DNA of 64,000 nt from Emcibacter sp. (GTDB lineage: Bacteria > Pseudomonadota > Alphaproteobacteria > Sphingomonadales > Emcibacteraceae), in the NCBI GenBank assembly GCA_021741205.1, contig JAIOYI010000001.1, forward strand, positions 248,001 through 312,000, given 5' to 3'. The position numbers and the translations under genes are program-made. Of the stretch, positions 45,853 to 55,218 are shown one piece after another. A model generated the notes under the pieces. The model saw only the letters and a program-made list of their open reading frames with translations. It was not told the origin of the DNA and searched no databases. Every line of letters starts with the position of its first letter. Position 1 is the stretch's first letter.

Positions 45853-47466
45853 ATGAAAATGATTATCCCTGACCTATTCAAAATGACCAAAGGCTTTTCT
45901 GATCGCAAAAATATGCGGATTATACTGTGGGCATTTTGTTTTAATACAGCCCTTCTCAGTCTGAGCCTTACCCTCATGACACCATCATTTTCTGGAAAAT
46001 ACTTTATTCCCATCGGATTAAGCGGAGCCATTTTCATCATTGGATTAATATTATGGCGACAATTATTTCAAAATATTGTGGCGATTGGAATCGTCAGCCA
46101 TGGCATTAAAACAGAGCTAGAAGAAGCTCTAAATCTATTACAAAAAGAAAAAGATGACTTAATCCAAAAAGAAAAAGAGATGCGTCAAATGACCTTAAAG
46201 GCCTCTCTAGCCAGTGATCTGCGGGATCAGGTAGAAGAGGAACTTAAATATCTCAAGGAATTTGCTGGGCAAACCAAAACAAGTCTATTCAAAATGGCTG
46301 ATTCCATCGATATTGAACTGCAAAATAATATTCAAAAAATCACCGTTCAGTCAAAAAAAGCCAATGATATAGCCGCCCAATTGAAGGCCTCGGCAGAGAT
46401 CGTGGGTCATAAATCCAATAATGTTGCCCGTGGCGCTGCTCATGCCTTGGATAATACAACCAATGTCCAAAAATCAACCGATGATTTAAAAGATGCCGTC
46501 AATGAGATCACCCGCCAAATGGAGCAAACAACGGCACTAACCCGCACGGCCGTTGACATCAGCAATGACACCCAAAAAACAATAGGCGGTCTTGAAAATG
46601 CGGCTCAGGGCATTGAAGAAATCATAGAAATGATCAATAATATTGCCCGCCAAACCAATTTACTTGCCCTCAATGCCACCATCGAAGCCGCCCGTGCTGG
46701 GGATGCGGGAAAAGGATTTTCTGTTGTGGCTTCAGAGGTCAAACAACTTGCCACCCAAACATCAAGTTCCATTGTGGAAATTACCAAGCATATTAATGGT
46801 ATCCAAACCCAAGTGAGCAATGCGGTTAAGGATATTGACCGCATCAAGAAAAGTATTGATGATGTGCAGGAATCCTCCAATATCATTCAAAATGAGGTTA
46901 ATCATCAAAGTGATGCGACGTCAAAAATATCGGAGAGTGTTTCAGAGGCAAGAACCAGCGTTCAAACCGTAACCGACGGCGCCCACGAAATTTCTCTTGA
47001 GGCCAATAACAACGCCATTATCGTAGAAGAAATCAATCAAATATCTGAAGAACTTGCCATACAGGTTCTCTCCATTCGCAATCATATGTTGGAGATTGTA
47101 CAATCTGCTTTGGACGAGAATGAACGGCGCAGCACCGAACGTTTCATAACATCTATTAAATCAATCATTATTTTTGAGGGTGATGACGTTCACCATGCCG
47201 TTCAGATTATCGATTACTCCTTAGGTGGCCTGCAAGTAAAACTCCTTGATTCTGTAGCGCCAGAAAATGTGAAAACTGGTAAAATTTCAACAAGTCAAGC
47301 CGACACCTTCATTCATTTTACCATTCAGAAAAGTGAGGGACAAATCATTCATGCTCAATATGATGACGAGGAAGAACTCATCCGCATGTTTAATCTGTAT
47401 CTCTCTGCACAAAATGACGATACCGAACTTGACGATGTTTTGGAAGATGTGGAGTTATTTGGCTAA
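45853..47466 (+). CDS. Chemoreceptor (MCP) fused to a C-terminal PilZ domain
   Basis: 537 residues. Two TM helices (about 22-42 and 52-72) are joined by a loop of only about 9 residues, so there is no periplasmic sensor domain. A coiled coil follows (85-145), then the cytoplasmic MCP signalling domain (about 190-410). Its hairpin tip is [38 protein letters not shown] (in two pieces about 256-291). The C-terminus (about 420-525) looks like PilZ: RRSTER (R426 and R430, the RxxxR motif) and DYSLGG (454-459, the D/NxSxxG motif). PilZ binds c-di-GMP (family knowledge). It would signal to CheA. It stands downstream of a long AT-rich gap, divergent from acnA. Confidence 0.88.
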   Translation: MKMIIPDLFKMTKGFSDRKNMRIILWAFCFNTALLSLSLTLMTPSFSGKYFIPIGLSGAIFIIGLILWRQLFQNIVAIGIVSHGIKTELEEALNLLQKEKDDLIQKEKEMRQMTLKASLASDLRDQVEEELKYLKEFAGQTKTSLFKMADSIDIELQNNIQKITVQSKKANDIAAQLKASAEIVGHKSNNVARGAAHALDNTTNVQKSTDDLKDAVNEITRQMEQTTALTRTAVDISNDTQKTIGGLENAAQGIEEIIEMINNIARQTNLLALNATIEAARAGDAGKGFSVVASEVKQLATQTSSSIVEITKHINGIQTQVSNAVKDIDRIKKSIDDVQESSNIIQNEVNHQSDATSKISESVSEARTSVQTVTDGAHEISLEANNNAIIVEEINQISEELAIQVLSIRNHMLEIVQSALDENERRSTERFITSIKSIIIFEGDDVHHAVQIIDYSLGGLQVKLLDSVAPENVKTGKISTSQADTFIHFTIQKSEGQIIHAQYDDEEELIRMFNLYLSAQNDDTELDDVLEDVELFG

Positions 47467-47602
47467 ACCTATGCACAGAATATCGGAAAAATTAGGGCAG
47501 AATTGCCTTAATCTGCCTAGAAAATACCTTTTTTACGTCTTAGTAAAACCCTATTATTTTTCTATTTATTATGTGGTCTTAAAAATATTGGAGTATTTCC
47601 TT

Positions 47603-47857
47603 ATGAAAAAACAGAGTTATCCTTCATCCAGCAAAGCCGCTCAAAAAAACAACCCATGGCCCCTTATAACCCTGTCATTTTTAATGACCACAAGCTTTCT
47701 GATCTTTGCCTCAGTGGGCCTTGATAATACAGAATTTTATGGCCATTGGACACATCATATAAGTGAAATTCTTGTCGGAACCCTGTTGTTCAGTTTGGCC
47801 TCCCTGTGCTTAATATGGGCCGTTCATATATTGCCAAAAGATTTTTCCAGATTTTAA
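47603..47857 (+). CDS. Small two-TM membrane protein of unknown function
   Basis: 84 residues from the ATG at 47603 with GGAG 9 nt upstream; a longer overlapping frame starting inside the MCP gene is not credible. A basic N-terminus (MKKQSYPSSSKAAQKNN) is followed by two hydrophobic helices (PLITLSFLMTTSFLIFASVGL and ISEILVGTLLFSLASLCLIWAVHIL) and a short RF tail. I recognise no family. It lies 136 nt after the MCP-PilZ gene and is followed by a strong terminator, so it may share that transcript. It is separated by about 160 nt from ccmA. Confidence 0.65.
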   Translation: MKKQSYPSSSKAAQKNNPWPLITLSFLMTTSFLIFASVGLDNTEFYGHWTHHISEILVGTLLFSLASLCLIWAVHILPKDFSRF

Positions 47858-47893
47858 GAGAACCCCCCTCACCTTATAAAATCTGGAGCCTTG

Positions 47894-47944
47894 TTCTGGC
47901 GGTCATATTATCCAATAATATGGCCGTTCAGAATTTGGTTTTTT
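47894..47944 (+). terminator. Terminator after the small membrane protein gene
   Basis: TTCTGGCGGTCATATTA (47894-47910) pairs with TAATATGGCCGTTCAGAA (47916-47933) with wobbles and one bulge around a 5-nt loop, and TTTGGTTTTTT follows. It closes the MCP/small-protein unit before the ccm cluster. Confidence 0.85.
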
Positions 47945-48020
47945 AAAACTTTATCGTAATCCTTCATCTCGACCTTTGAAATTTCAAAACTAAATGCTAT
48001 AGCTTTCTTAAGCATAAAGA

Positions 48021-48704
48021 ATGGATCATAGCGTGAACGATAGTCTCAAAGGACAGAATTTAACCTGCATCAGAGGTGACAGGACTATTTTTTCAAATCT
48101 TGAATTTGAGTTACCTGAGGGTCATGCCGTTATCCTAAATGGTTCTAATGGTTCTGGAAAATCGAGCCTCATGAAAATTATAGCAGGCTTGCTGTCGGCA
48201 CAAAATGGATCATTGTCCTATGACGGCCATAACATTCTTGGCAACAAGGACTGGATCAGCCGAAACATATGTTATCTCGCCCATAAAAATGGCTTAAAGC
48301 CTGAAATGACCGTTGGGGAGAATTTGAAATTTTGGGCCAGCATGGAACATCATCAAGGGGATGTCACCTTGGAAGCGCGAAAAATTGGCATTGATCATTG
48401 TCTTGATCTGCCCGTCTGTTATTTATCCTCAGGGCAGGCGAGGCGCGCGGCCTTAACCCGTGTTTTATGTCATCCCGCCACTATATGGCTGCTTGATGAA
48501 CCGACCGTCGGCCTTGATGTGGCAGGGGTTGAGCTTTTGGCGGGCCTCATGAATGATCATTTAAAAAATGGTGGCTGCATTTTGGCGGCAACCCACATCG
48601 AACTTCATATTGATCCTCATAAAAGCACGATTCTCAACATGGCGGATTTCTCGCTCAAATCTTCCCATGCCTCAGAGATAAATTTAGGGAAAGATCTTTT
48701 ATGA
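48021..48704 (+). CDS. ccmA: Heme exporter ATP-binding protein CcmA
   Basis: 227 residues, the ABC ATPase of the CcmABCD complex that releases holo-CcmE for cytochrome c maturation. Walker A LNGSNGSGKSSLMKIIAG, signature YLSSGQARRAALTRVL and Walker B TIWLLDEPTVGLD are present, and ATHIELHID carries the H-loop. It is the first gene of the ccm cluster. Its stop overlaps the ccmB start by 4 nt (ATGA). A terminator about 75 nt upstream isolates it from the previous gene, so a promoter should lie in 47945-48020. Confidence 0.95.
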   Translation: MDHSVNDSLKGQNLTCIRGDRTIFSNLEFELPEGHAVILNGSNGSGKSSLMKIIAGLLSAQNGSLSYDGHNILGNKDWISRNICYLAHKNGLKPEMTVGENLKFWASMEHHQGDVTLEARKIGIDHCLDLPVCYLSSGQARRAALTRVLCHPATIWLLDEPTVGLDVAGVELLAGLMNDHLKNGGCILAATHIELHIDPHKSTILNMADFSLKSSHASEINLGKDLL

Positions 48705-49369
48705 TAAAACTTGCCCTTTCCATTATCATGCGGGATGTTAGTCTCTCTTTGCGCCACGGCAGCGCAACCACAATGGTGGTTGGATTTTTTATTATTGTGG
48801 TCAGCATGTTTCCCTTTGCCATTGGGCCTGAGCAAAATATTCTCCAAAGAATTTCTGTGGGTGTGATTTGGGTTGCTGCACTTTTGTCCTGCTTACTCTC
48901 TTTAGATCGCATGTTTCAAACCGATTATGAAGATGGTTCCCTTGATCAGTTTGTCCTCAGTCCTGTGCCCTTAGAACTTGTCGTTGTGGCAAAATCCATT
49001 GCCCATTGGCTCACCACCTCCTTGCCGTTAATTGTCATCGCCCCAATTTTAGGGATTATGATGAATTTACCAAATGAGGGGTTTCTGCCTTTGATCTATA
49101 CCATGCTTATCGGCACGCCCGCCCTAAGCTTTATCGGGGGGATCGGTGCATCCCTTACCGTTACCCTAAGGCGGGGTGGCGTTTTATTATCTCTTCTCAT
49201 TCTACCGCTTTATATTCCCGTGCTTATTTTTGGGGTATTGGCAGTCAAGGCCTCTATAGGTGGCTATGATGCCACAAGCCATTATTTGCTGCTTTTGGGA
49301 TTTACCCTCTTTAGTGCGGCCATTGCCCCATGGGCGGCGGCGGCGGCCATTCGGTCGGGGCTAGAATAA
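48701..49369 (+). CDS. ccmB: Heme exporter membrane protein CcmB
   Basis: 222 residues with six TM helices. Family landmarks are RDVSLSLRHGSA near the N-terminus, LDRMFQTDYEDGSLDQFVLSPVPL and SLTVTLRRGGVLLSLLILPLYIPVLIFG. It is the membrane partner of CcmA in the inner membrane. It overlaps ccmA by 4 nt. About 160 nt separate it from ccmC, an unusual gap for this cluster that contains a short palindrome (49446-49464). The GC-rich end repeats GGCGGCGGCGG, coding for Ala residues. Confidence 0.94.
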   Translation: MIKLALSIIMRDVSLSLRHGSATTMVVGFFIIVVSMFPFAIGPEQNILQRISVGVIWVAALLSCLLSLDRMFQTDYEDGSLDQFVLSPVPLELVVVAKSIAHWLTTSLPLIVIAPILGIMMNLPNEGFLPLIYTMLIGTPALSFIGGIGASLTVTLRRGGVLLSLLILPLYIPVLIFGVLAVKASIGGYDATSHYLLLLGFTLFSAAIAPWAAAAAIRSGLE

Positions 49370-49445
49370 ATAATGTTCTTCACCGAGTATTATGTCATAA
49401 CTCTGCCTTACTTGATAAGTATCAATTTAATTACCCTATATTACC

Positions 49446-49464
49446 TTTAAGTCTTAGACTTAAA
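49446..49464. promoter_or_regulatory. Perfect 8-bp palindrome between ccmB and ccmC
   Basis: TTTAAGTC, a 3-nt centre TTA, then GACTTAAA forms a 19-bp dyad (49446-49464). It lies 66 nt before the ccmC ATG, in a gap where promoter-like AT sequence resumes. It could be an operator or a short hairpin. Confidence 0.4.
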
Positions 49465-49529
49465 AGATAAAGACATGAAATAATTCATATTCACTTGATT
49501 ATATGGTTAGTAAACTATAGATATTTTAT

Positions 49530-50255
49530 ATGCATAAATTTGCCAATCCAGCCCGCTTTATGCGGTTAAGTAATATAGTTCTGCCTTGGATTACGGGGCT
49601 TACCATATTATTATTTGCACTCGGTCTGTATTATAGTCTTATTCTCGCCCCCGAAGATTATCAAATGGGTAATACCTACCGCATTATATTTGTCCATGTG
49701 CCGGCTGCTTATATGGCGCAATTCGGTTACGGCGTCATTGCGGTCTCCAGTGCAATAGGCTTTATCTGGAAACATCCTTTGGCCGACCAAGCGGCACGAG
49801 CCACGGCCCCAATCGGGGCGGCCTTTACGGCCTTGGCTCTTTTGACAGGCAGCCTATGGGGAAAACCCATGTGGGGGACTTATTGGATTTGGGATGCAAG
49901 ACTGACCTCTATGTTGATCTTGTTTTTTCTTTATCTAGGTTATATTGCCGTCTGGCAGGCCATAGAGGATCAAGTAAAAGCCGCCAAAATTGCCTCGATC
50001 GTATCTTTGGTTGGTTTGGTTAATGTAATCATTATCAAATTTTCTGTGGACTGGTGGAACACATTGCATCAACCCGCAACGCTCATGCGTATGGACGGCC
50101 CAACCATTGGGGGTAATATGCTTATCGCCCTGTTGCTTATGATTGCGGCCTTTAATATGTTTTTTGTTGCCGTATTATTTTGGCGTATCCAGAGCCTTAT
50201 TTTACAACGACGTATTCGTTCGCTCCGGCTACAACTGGGGGGAGGGTTAGGATAA
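49530..50255 (+). CDS. ccmC: Heme-handling protein CcmC
   Basis: 241 residues with six TM helices and the WWD heme-binding motif as GKPMWGTYWIWDARLTSMLIL. Conserved His residues lie in the periplasmic loops (IIFVHVPAAYM and WWNTLHQPATLM). CcmC loads heme onto CcmE at the periplasmic face. It starts a second tight run ccmC-ccmD-ccmE-ccmF-ccmG-ccmH-ccmI; its stop overlaps the ccmD start by one base (TAATG). Length is normal. Confidence 0.96.
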   Translation: MHKFANPARFMRLSNIVLPWITGLTILLFALGLYYSLILAPEDYQMGNTYRIIFVHVPAAYMAQFGYGVIAVSSAIGFIWKHPLADQAARATAPIGAAFTALALLTGSLWGKPMWGTYWIWDARLTSMLILFFLYLGYIAVWQAIEDQVKAAKIASIVSLVGLVNVIIIKFSVDWWNTLHQPATLMRMDGPTIGGNMLIALLLMIAAFNMFFVAVLFWRIQSLILQRRIRSLRLQLGGGLG

Positions 50256-50419
50256 TGTTCGAGTCTCTCAGCAACAATGATATTTATATATTATGCAGTT
50301 ATCTGGCCACAGGCGTGGTGCTTATCGCCGTAGCGGTCTTTAGCTGGCGCGCGAAAAAACACAATGAGGCCAGTTTGCACAAACTGGAACAACAGATACA
50401 GGAATTATCAGAAAAATAG
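50255..50419 (+). CDS. ccmD: Heme exporter subunit CcmD
   Basis: 54 residues. One TM helix (DIYILCSYLATGVVLIAVAVFSW) is followed by a charged tail (RAKKHNEASLHKLEQQIQEL), exactly the CcmD plan. It stabilises the CcmABC complex and helps release holo-CcmE. It starts in the ccmC stop and ends 10 nt before ccmE. Similarity is by plan and position, since the protein is short. Confidence 0.88.
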   Translation: MFESLSNNDIYILCSYLATGVVLIAVAVFSWRAKKHNEASLHKLEQQIQELSEK

Positions 50420-50429
50420 GCGTAAATGA

Positions 50430-50948
50430 ATGGCAACTACCCCATTAAATAAAGGCTTAAAGGCAGGCGCTCGGAAAAAGAGACGCCTGTATCTTCTTGT
50501 CACATCTTTGTTGGTTTTAGGGCTTGCTATTGTTCTTGTCTTAAATGCACTAGAAGACAATATTAGACTTTTTCTTGACCCAACAGAAATTGTGGAAAAA
50601 GGCATTAAACCCGGCCAACAATTTCGCTTAGGGGGTCTTGTGGAAAATGACAGTTTTGAAAGTCACCATGAAGGCAATATTATGGTCAATAAATTTGTCA
50701 TTACAGACGGCAACGAATCTCTGCCTGTCGTCTATGAAGGTCTTTTGCCAGATTTATTCAGAGAAGGACAAGGCGTTGTTGCCGAGGGTCACATGAATGA
50801 AGCGGGAATTTTTGTGGCCTCAGAAGTTTTGGCCAAACATGATGAAAATTACATGCCTAAAGAAGTCATTGACAGTTTGAAGAAGCGTGGCCAATGGCAA
50901 GAAGGCGAAAAAGGCGGAACCCTCACCCCAAAAGATAAAAACTCATGA
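50430..50948 (+). CDS. ccmE: Heme chaperone CcmE
   Basis: 172 residues. An N-terminal membrane anchor (LYLLVTSLLVLGLAIVLVLNAL) leads into a periplasmic OB-fold. LAKHDENYMP carries the heme-binding His and Tyr, and VVYEGLLPDLFREGQGVVAEG is the conserved core. It carries heme covalently to CcmF. The C-terminal tail is charged and variable (KKRGQWQEGEKGGTLTPKDKNS). It overlaps the ccmF start by 4 nt (ATGA). All hallmark residues are present. Confidence 0.96.
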   Translation: MATTPLNKGLKAGARKKRRLYLLVTSLLVLGLAIVLVLNALEDNIRLFLDPTEIVEKGIKPGQQFRLGGLVENDSFESHHEGNIMVNKFVITDGNESLPVVYEGLLPDLFREGQGVVAEGHMNEAGIFVASEVLAKHDENYMPKEVIDSLKKRGQWQEGEKGGTLTPKDKNS

Positions 50949-52957
50949 TTGCAGAACTCGGTCATTATTTTCTCATCCTCGCTTTGGGGCTTACCTTTAT
51001 ACAAGCCATATTTCCACTCATCGGAGCGAGCCGCAATGATGGGCGCATCATGATGATGGGTGAATCTGCGGCATATGGTCAATTTTTCTTTTGCCTGCTC
51101 GCCTTTCTTGCGCTCACCTATTCCTACATTATTTCAGATTTTTCTGTTGCCGTGGTTGCCCGCAACAGCCATTCCTTAAAACCGCTGTTGTATAAAATTT
51201 CTGGCGTTTGGGGTAATCATGAGGGTTCGGTTTTGCTTTGGGTCACGTTTCTTGCTCTTTTTGGCGCAATGGTCGCCTATTTTGGACGCAATCTTCCAAA
51301 GACATTACAGGCCAGAGTGCTTGGTATACAGGCCTTAATCGGGCTTGGTTTTTATTTGTTCATGCTGCTAACTTCCAATCCTTTTGATCGTTTGGTTGAC
51401 GTGCCGTTTGAGGGAAACGGACTTAATCCCTTGTTACAGGATCCGGGTCTTGCCTTTCACCCGCCCTTTTTATATCTGGGTTATGTGGGATTGTCGGTTG
51501 CCTTTTCCTTTGCCATAGCCGCCCTCATTGAAGGACGTGTAGATCCCTCGTGGGCCAGATGGGTCAGACCATGGACTTTACTTGCCTGGGTATTTCTCAC
51601 CATTGGTATTACGCTTGGATCTTGGTGGGCTTATTATGAACTGGGTTGGGGTGGCTGGTGGGGGTGGGATCCTGTGGAAAATGCGAGCCTAATGCCATGG
51701 CTTGTGGCGACCGCCCTGCTTCATTCCGCCATTGTCGTGGAAAAACGTGACACCCTGAAAAGCTGGACGATCTTGCTCGCTATTATTGCCTTTTCCTTTA
51801 GCCTTCTTGGGACATTTATTGTCCGCTCGGGAATTATCACCTCCGTTCATGCCTTTGCCACCGATCCCGAACGGGGTCTGTTTATTCTGATATTTTTGGC
51901 CTTTGTCATTGGCGGTTCTTTTCTGCTTTTTGCACTGCGTTCCGATAAATTGCAAGCAGGCGGGCTTTTTGCCCCTATCAGTCGAGAAAGCGGTCTTGTC
52001 CTTAATAATCTGTTTTTGTCCGTTGCTGCCGCCGTGGTTTTTTACGGCACGCTTCACCCGCTTATCAGTGATGCGGTCTTTGGCATAAAGTCATCGGTTG
52101 GTGCCCCATTCTTTAATACGATCTTTGGCTTTCTCATGATTCCGCTTGTGATGATGATGGGACTTAGTGTCCATTTCAAATGGAAGCGCGCAGATATAAA
52201 GGGGATCAGTCAAAGACTTACGGCCATCATGGGCATCTCGCTGCTGGCCGTTGTGATGACATTTTACATCACTTACGGCGGTGAAATTATGCCTGCTATT
52301 TGGCTTGGTCTTGGGCTTTGGCTTCTCCTGTCCACGGCACAGGAGCTGGCCGGTCGCATAAAATTATTTAAAGTGCCCTTAAAAAACAGCCTTCAACGTC
52401 TGATGCACCAACCCAGAGCCAGTTGGGGTATGAGCCTTGGTCATTTTGGTTTTTCCATTGGTCTGATTGGTATTATTGCCACATCATCATGGAGCATCGA
52501 AGCCCAGAAAGTGGTTCGAATAGGCGAGAGCATAGATATTGGCGACAATACGCTAACCTTGAATGATGTTATTGCGGTTGCGGGACCAAATTATAGTGCC
52601 GTAAGAGGCATCATCACCGTACAAGAAAAGAATGGCAAGATCTATATGGCCTATCCCGAAAGCAGAACCTATGTGGCATCGCCCATGACAACGACCGAGG
52701 GAGCCGTAAAAACATCGCTGGCAGGTGATTTTTTCATTGTTATCGGAGAAGCCCAAAACCAAGATAATTGGGGCATTAGAGTATATTACAAGCCCATGCA
52801 AATTTGGTTATGGATTGGAGCCTCTATTATGGTTCTTGGCGGTATTATTTCCTTAAGTGATCGTCGCTACCGCGTGGGAAGTCCCGAAGGTAATAAAACA
52901 AATGAGGGTAAGAAGGTTAAACGTAAATCAATTGGGAAGAAAAATCATGCTCATTAA
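50945..52957 (+). CDS. ccmF: Cytochrome c heme lyase subunit CcmF
   Basis: 670 residues, a large inner-membrane protein with about 14-15 TM helices. It attaches heme to apocytochrome c with CcmH and CcmG. The WWD motif reads GWGGWWGWDPVENASLMPWL, and conserved His residues occur in GNHEGSVLLWVTF and TSVHAFATDPERG. The large periplasmic loop near 550-620 (VRIGESIDIGDNTLTLNDVI) is intact. Overlaps are 4 nt with ccmE and 11 nt with ccmG. Confidence 0.97.
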   Translation: MIAELGHYFLILALGLTFIQAIFPLIGASRNDGRIMMMGESAAYGQFFFCLLAFLALTYSYIISDFSVAVVARNSHSLKPLLYKISGVWGNHEGSVLLWVTFLALFGAMVAYFGRNLPKTLQARVLGIQALIGLGFYLFMLLTSNPFDRLVDVPFEGNGLNPLLQDPGLAFHPPFLYLGYVGLSVAFSFAIAALIEGRVDPSWARWVRPWTLLAWVFLTIGITLGSWWAYYELGWGGWWGWDPVENASLMPWLVATALLHSAIVVEKRDTLKSWTILLAIIAFSFSLLGTFIVRSGIITSVHAFATDPERGLFILIFLAFVIGGSFLLFALRSDKLQAGGLFAPISRESGLVLNNLFLSVAAAVVFYGTLHPLISDAVFGIKSSVGAPFFNTIFGFLMIPLVMMMGLSVHFKWKRADIKGISQRLTAIMGISLLAVVMTFYITYGGEIMPAIWLGLGLWLLLSTAQELAGRIKLFKVPLKNSLQRLMHQPRASWGMSLGHFGFSIGLIGIIATSSWSIEAQKVVRIGESIDIGDNTLTLNDVIAVAGPNYSAVRGIITVQEKNGKIYMAYPESRTYVASPMTTTEGAVKTSLAGDFFIVIGEAQNQDNWGIRVYYKPMQIWLWIGASIMVLGGIISLSDRRYRVGSPEGNKTNEGKKVKRKSIGKKNHAH

Positions 52958-53489
52958 AAGATTTTTGCCCTTGATTATTTTTGCTGGAATTTTTGTGGCC
53001 TTTATGGTTGGCCTGTCCCTAAATCCCCGTGAAATACCCTCTGCTCTTATCAATAAACCCGCCCCTGAATTTTCATTGCCGCCACTCAAAGGAGACGGCG
53101 TGGGACTGAGCTCAGAGAATTTAAACGATAAAGACACGATCATTATCATCAATTTTTTTGCTTCATGGTGTGGGCCTTGCCGAGTTGAGCATCCCTCCCT
53201 TAACCAGCTTAGCAAATTAGCGGGCGTGAAATTATATGGCATCGCCTATAAGGATGATCCGAAAAACAGCCTGAGTTTTCTTGCAAATTATGGAAATCCC
53301 TATGCAAAGGTTGGTGCCGACCTTAAAGGCCGTAACGCCATTAATTGGGGCGTAACAGGAACGCCAGAGACATTTTTTGTGAAAGATGGCATCATTCGCT
53401 ATCAGCATATTGGTCCTATTCATGATATGCAATTTGATACAGATATTATGCCGATCATCAACAAGTTAAGACAGGAAGTGGGATCATGA
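52947..53489 (+). CDS. ccmG: Thiol:disulfide interchange protein CcmG/DsbE
   Basis: 180 residues from the ATG at 52947 (GGGAAGA upstream); longer frames start within ccmF. A signal anchor (LIKRFLPLIIFAGIFVAFMVGLS) precedes a thioredoxin fold with INFFASWCGPCRVEHPSL (active Cys pair WCGPC) and the cis-Pro loop GVTGTPETFFV. It reduces apocytochrome c CXXCH cysteines in the periplasm before heme attachment. It overlaps ccmF by 11 nt and ccmH by 4 nt. Confidence 0.95.
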   Translation: MLIKRFLPLIIFAGIFVAFMVGLSLNPREIPSALINKPAPEFSLPPLKGDGVGLSSENLNDKDTIIIINFFASWCGPCRVEHPSLNQLSKLAGVKLYGIAYKDDPKNSLSFLANYGNPYAKVGADLKGRNAINWGVTGTPETFFVKDGIIRYQHIGPIHDMQFDTDIMPIINKLRQEVGS

Positions 53490-53950
53490 GATATTTTCTT
53501 TTCCCGCTTATTTTATTTTTTCTCAGCATGAATGCCTTTGCCATTGGTGTAGACAAAGATCGTTTGAATGATCCCCTGCTAGAAGCACGCGCCCAACAGA
53601 TGATGAAACAACTGCGTTGTCTGGTCTGTCAAAATCAATCCATTGTCGATTCTGATGCGGGCCTTGCCGAAGATTTGCGCGCTATTGTCCGTGAACAGGT
53701 CATGGCCGGCAAAAGCGATCCTGAAATTATTGCTTTTATGACCAGCCGTTACGGGGACTGGGTATTGTTAATGCCCCCCTTCAAAATGACAACATTATTT
53801 CTATGGCTCGGGCCTTTTATTCTGCTTTTGGTTGGCGGTTTTCTGGTGTTTCGCTATGTGAGTATGCATAAATCCACCCCAGAACCAAGGCCTTTAAACG
53901 CAGACGAAGAGAAACGCCTTAACCAAATTTTAAAAGGGAGCCATAAATAA
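53486..53950 (+). CDS. ccmH: Cytochrome c maturation protein CcmH (CycL)
   Basis: 154 residues. A signal peptide (about 1-19, LILFFLSMNAFA) precedes the periplasmic three-helix domain with the redox motif LRCLVCQNQSIVDSD (LRCxxCQ). A C-terminal TM helix follows (TTLFLWLGPFILLLVGGFLVF). It is the short form without TPR; the TPR part is encoded separately by ccmI after a one-base overlap. It receives electrons from CcmG and reduces apocytochrome. Confidence 0.96.
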   Translation: MRYFLFPLILFFLSMNAFAIGVDKDRLNDPLLEARAQQMMKQLRCLVCQNQSIVDSDAGLAEDLRAIVREQVMAGKSDPEIIAFMTSRYGDWVLLMPPFKMTTLFLWLGPFILLLVGGFLVFRYVSMHKSTPEPRPLNADEEKRLNQILKGSHK

Positions 53951-55095
53951 TGTTTTGGGTTTTATTTTTTGGCCTTCTTCTTGTGACATTAATCTTTATC
54001 CTAGTACCTTTATTTCGGTACCGTAATAAAATTACACCCCCTGCAGATAATAATCTTGATGTTTATAAGGCGCAGTTAAGTGAACTTGAAGCGGATCAAG
54101 AGAATGGCATTGTTAGCGAAGCAGAGGCAGCATCTGCACGGTTGGAAATAGAGCGGCGACTGTTAAGAGTTGCCGAAGGAAATGATACCGCAAAAAAACA
54201 AGCCCTAGAAAATATGATCCCAAAAAATTATTTGGCCTTGGCTTCTGCCTTTATTCTCATTGTCACATCTGGGCTTTATTTTATCATTGGTAGTCCTGGC
54301 ATGCCCGACTTTGCCCTTAAGGATCAGAGCCACTCTATGGCCAAATTGGCCGCAAGGGATAGCGGCTCAGAGAACATAATCAATGAGGTCGCTAAGGTTA
54401 GGGCTTATTTACAGGCAAATCCCAATGATGCCGAGGCGTGGCACGCCCTTGGACAATATAGTGTCCAACTTAAAGATAAAGCGATGGCAGCAAGTTCTTT
54501 TCAGCGCTGGTACGAGCTTTCCCCGAATAATGTTGAAGCGGCGGTTATTTATGCGGAAAGTCTTATTGTGTTAAGTGATGGGCAAATTGGGCCTGCGGCT
54601 TCACTGGTGTTTAACAAGGCCAGAAGAGTTGATTTTCGCAATCCGGGTCTCCGTCATTATACCGCACTTGCCCAGTATCAGGCGGGCAATGTTGAACAGG
54701 CGCTTAATATGTGGAAAACTCTTGAAACCGATAGTGCTGATGATGCACCTTGGCTCCCACATGTAAAATCATGGGTCAGACGGGCGGAAAGAGACTTGGG
54801 TATTTCAACCACAGCCAATGATGTTGCCCCCACGATAAGCCCTTCGGATAAGGCTGCCATTGAACAAATGTCCGATGAAGAACAATCGGCCATGATCAAG
54901 AGCATGGTCGCAAGATTGCAGGAAAAAATGGATCAAAATCCAGATAATATTGAAGGTTGGTTCAGATTGGCTAAGGCCTATATGGTTTTGGGGCAAAAAG
55001 AGGATGTCATTAAATCGCTTAACGCCGCCTATAGCCATGCGCCCGATAACATTAAAGCCGACATTAAAAAACAGCTGGATATTTTACAAAAATAA
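53950..55095 (+). CDS. ccmI: Cytochrome c maturation TPR protein CcmI
   Basis: 381 residues. Two TM helices (VLFFGLLLVTLIFILVPLF and YLALASAFILIVTSGLYFII) enclose a cytoplasmic leucine-zipper-like region (VYKAQLSELEADQENGIVSEAEAASARLEIERRLL, about 36-70). A periplasmic TPR domain follows (AWHALGQYSVQLKDKAMAASSFQRW and the repeat near 335-365). It holds apocytochrome c for CcmFH. It ends the cluster; ccmA-I is complete, as system I requires. No clear terminator follows. Confidence 0.94.
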   Translation: MFWVLFFGLLLVTLIFILVPLFRYRNKITPPADNNLDVYKAQLSELEADQENGIVSEAEAASARLEIERRLLRVAEGNDTAKKQALENMIPKNYLALASAFILIVTSGLYFIIGSPGMPDFALKDQSHSMAKLAARDSGSENIINEVAKVRAYLQANPNDAEAWHALGQYSVQLKDKAMAASSFQRWYELSPNNVEAAVIYAESLIVLSDGQIGPAASLVFNKARRVDFRNPGLRHYTALAQYQAGNVEQALNMWKTLETDSADDAPWLPHVKSWVRRAERDLGISTTANDVAPTISPSDKAAIEQMSDEEQSAMIKSMVARLQEKMDQNPDNIEGWFRLAKAYMVLGQKEDVIKSLNAAYSHAPDNIKADIKKQLDILQK

Positions 55096-55218
55096 GTATA
55101 AATTAATTGGAAATATTTCGTCTACAGAATGTGACAATCTTCCCACAGAAAGACCGGGTAAATATTTACTCATCTATTAGCTCTATATTAAGTAATGCTA
55201 ATTAATAATGGTTTTGAA

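Noticed and set aside
47491-47540. GGGCAG/CTGCC hairpin after the MCP gene
   Set aside because: The stem is only 5-6 bp and the T-run is about 10 nt away, too weak to support a terminator.
47333-47602. Longer frame of the small membrane protein overlapping the MCP gene
   Set aside because: It lies in a second frame of the MCP-PilZ gene. The ATG at 47603 has its own ribosome site and starts a clean two-TM protein.
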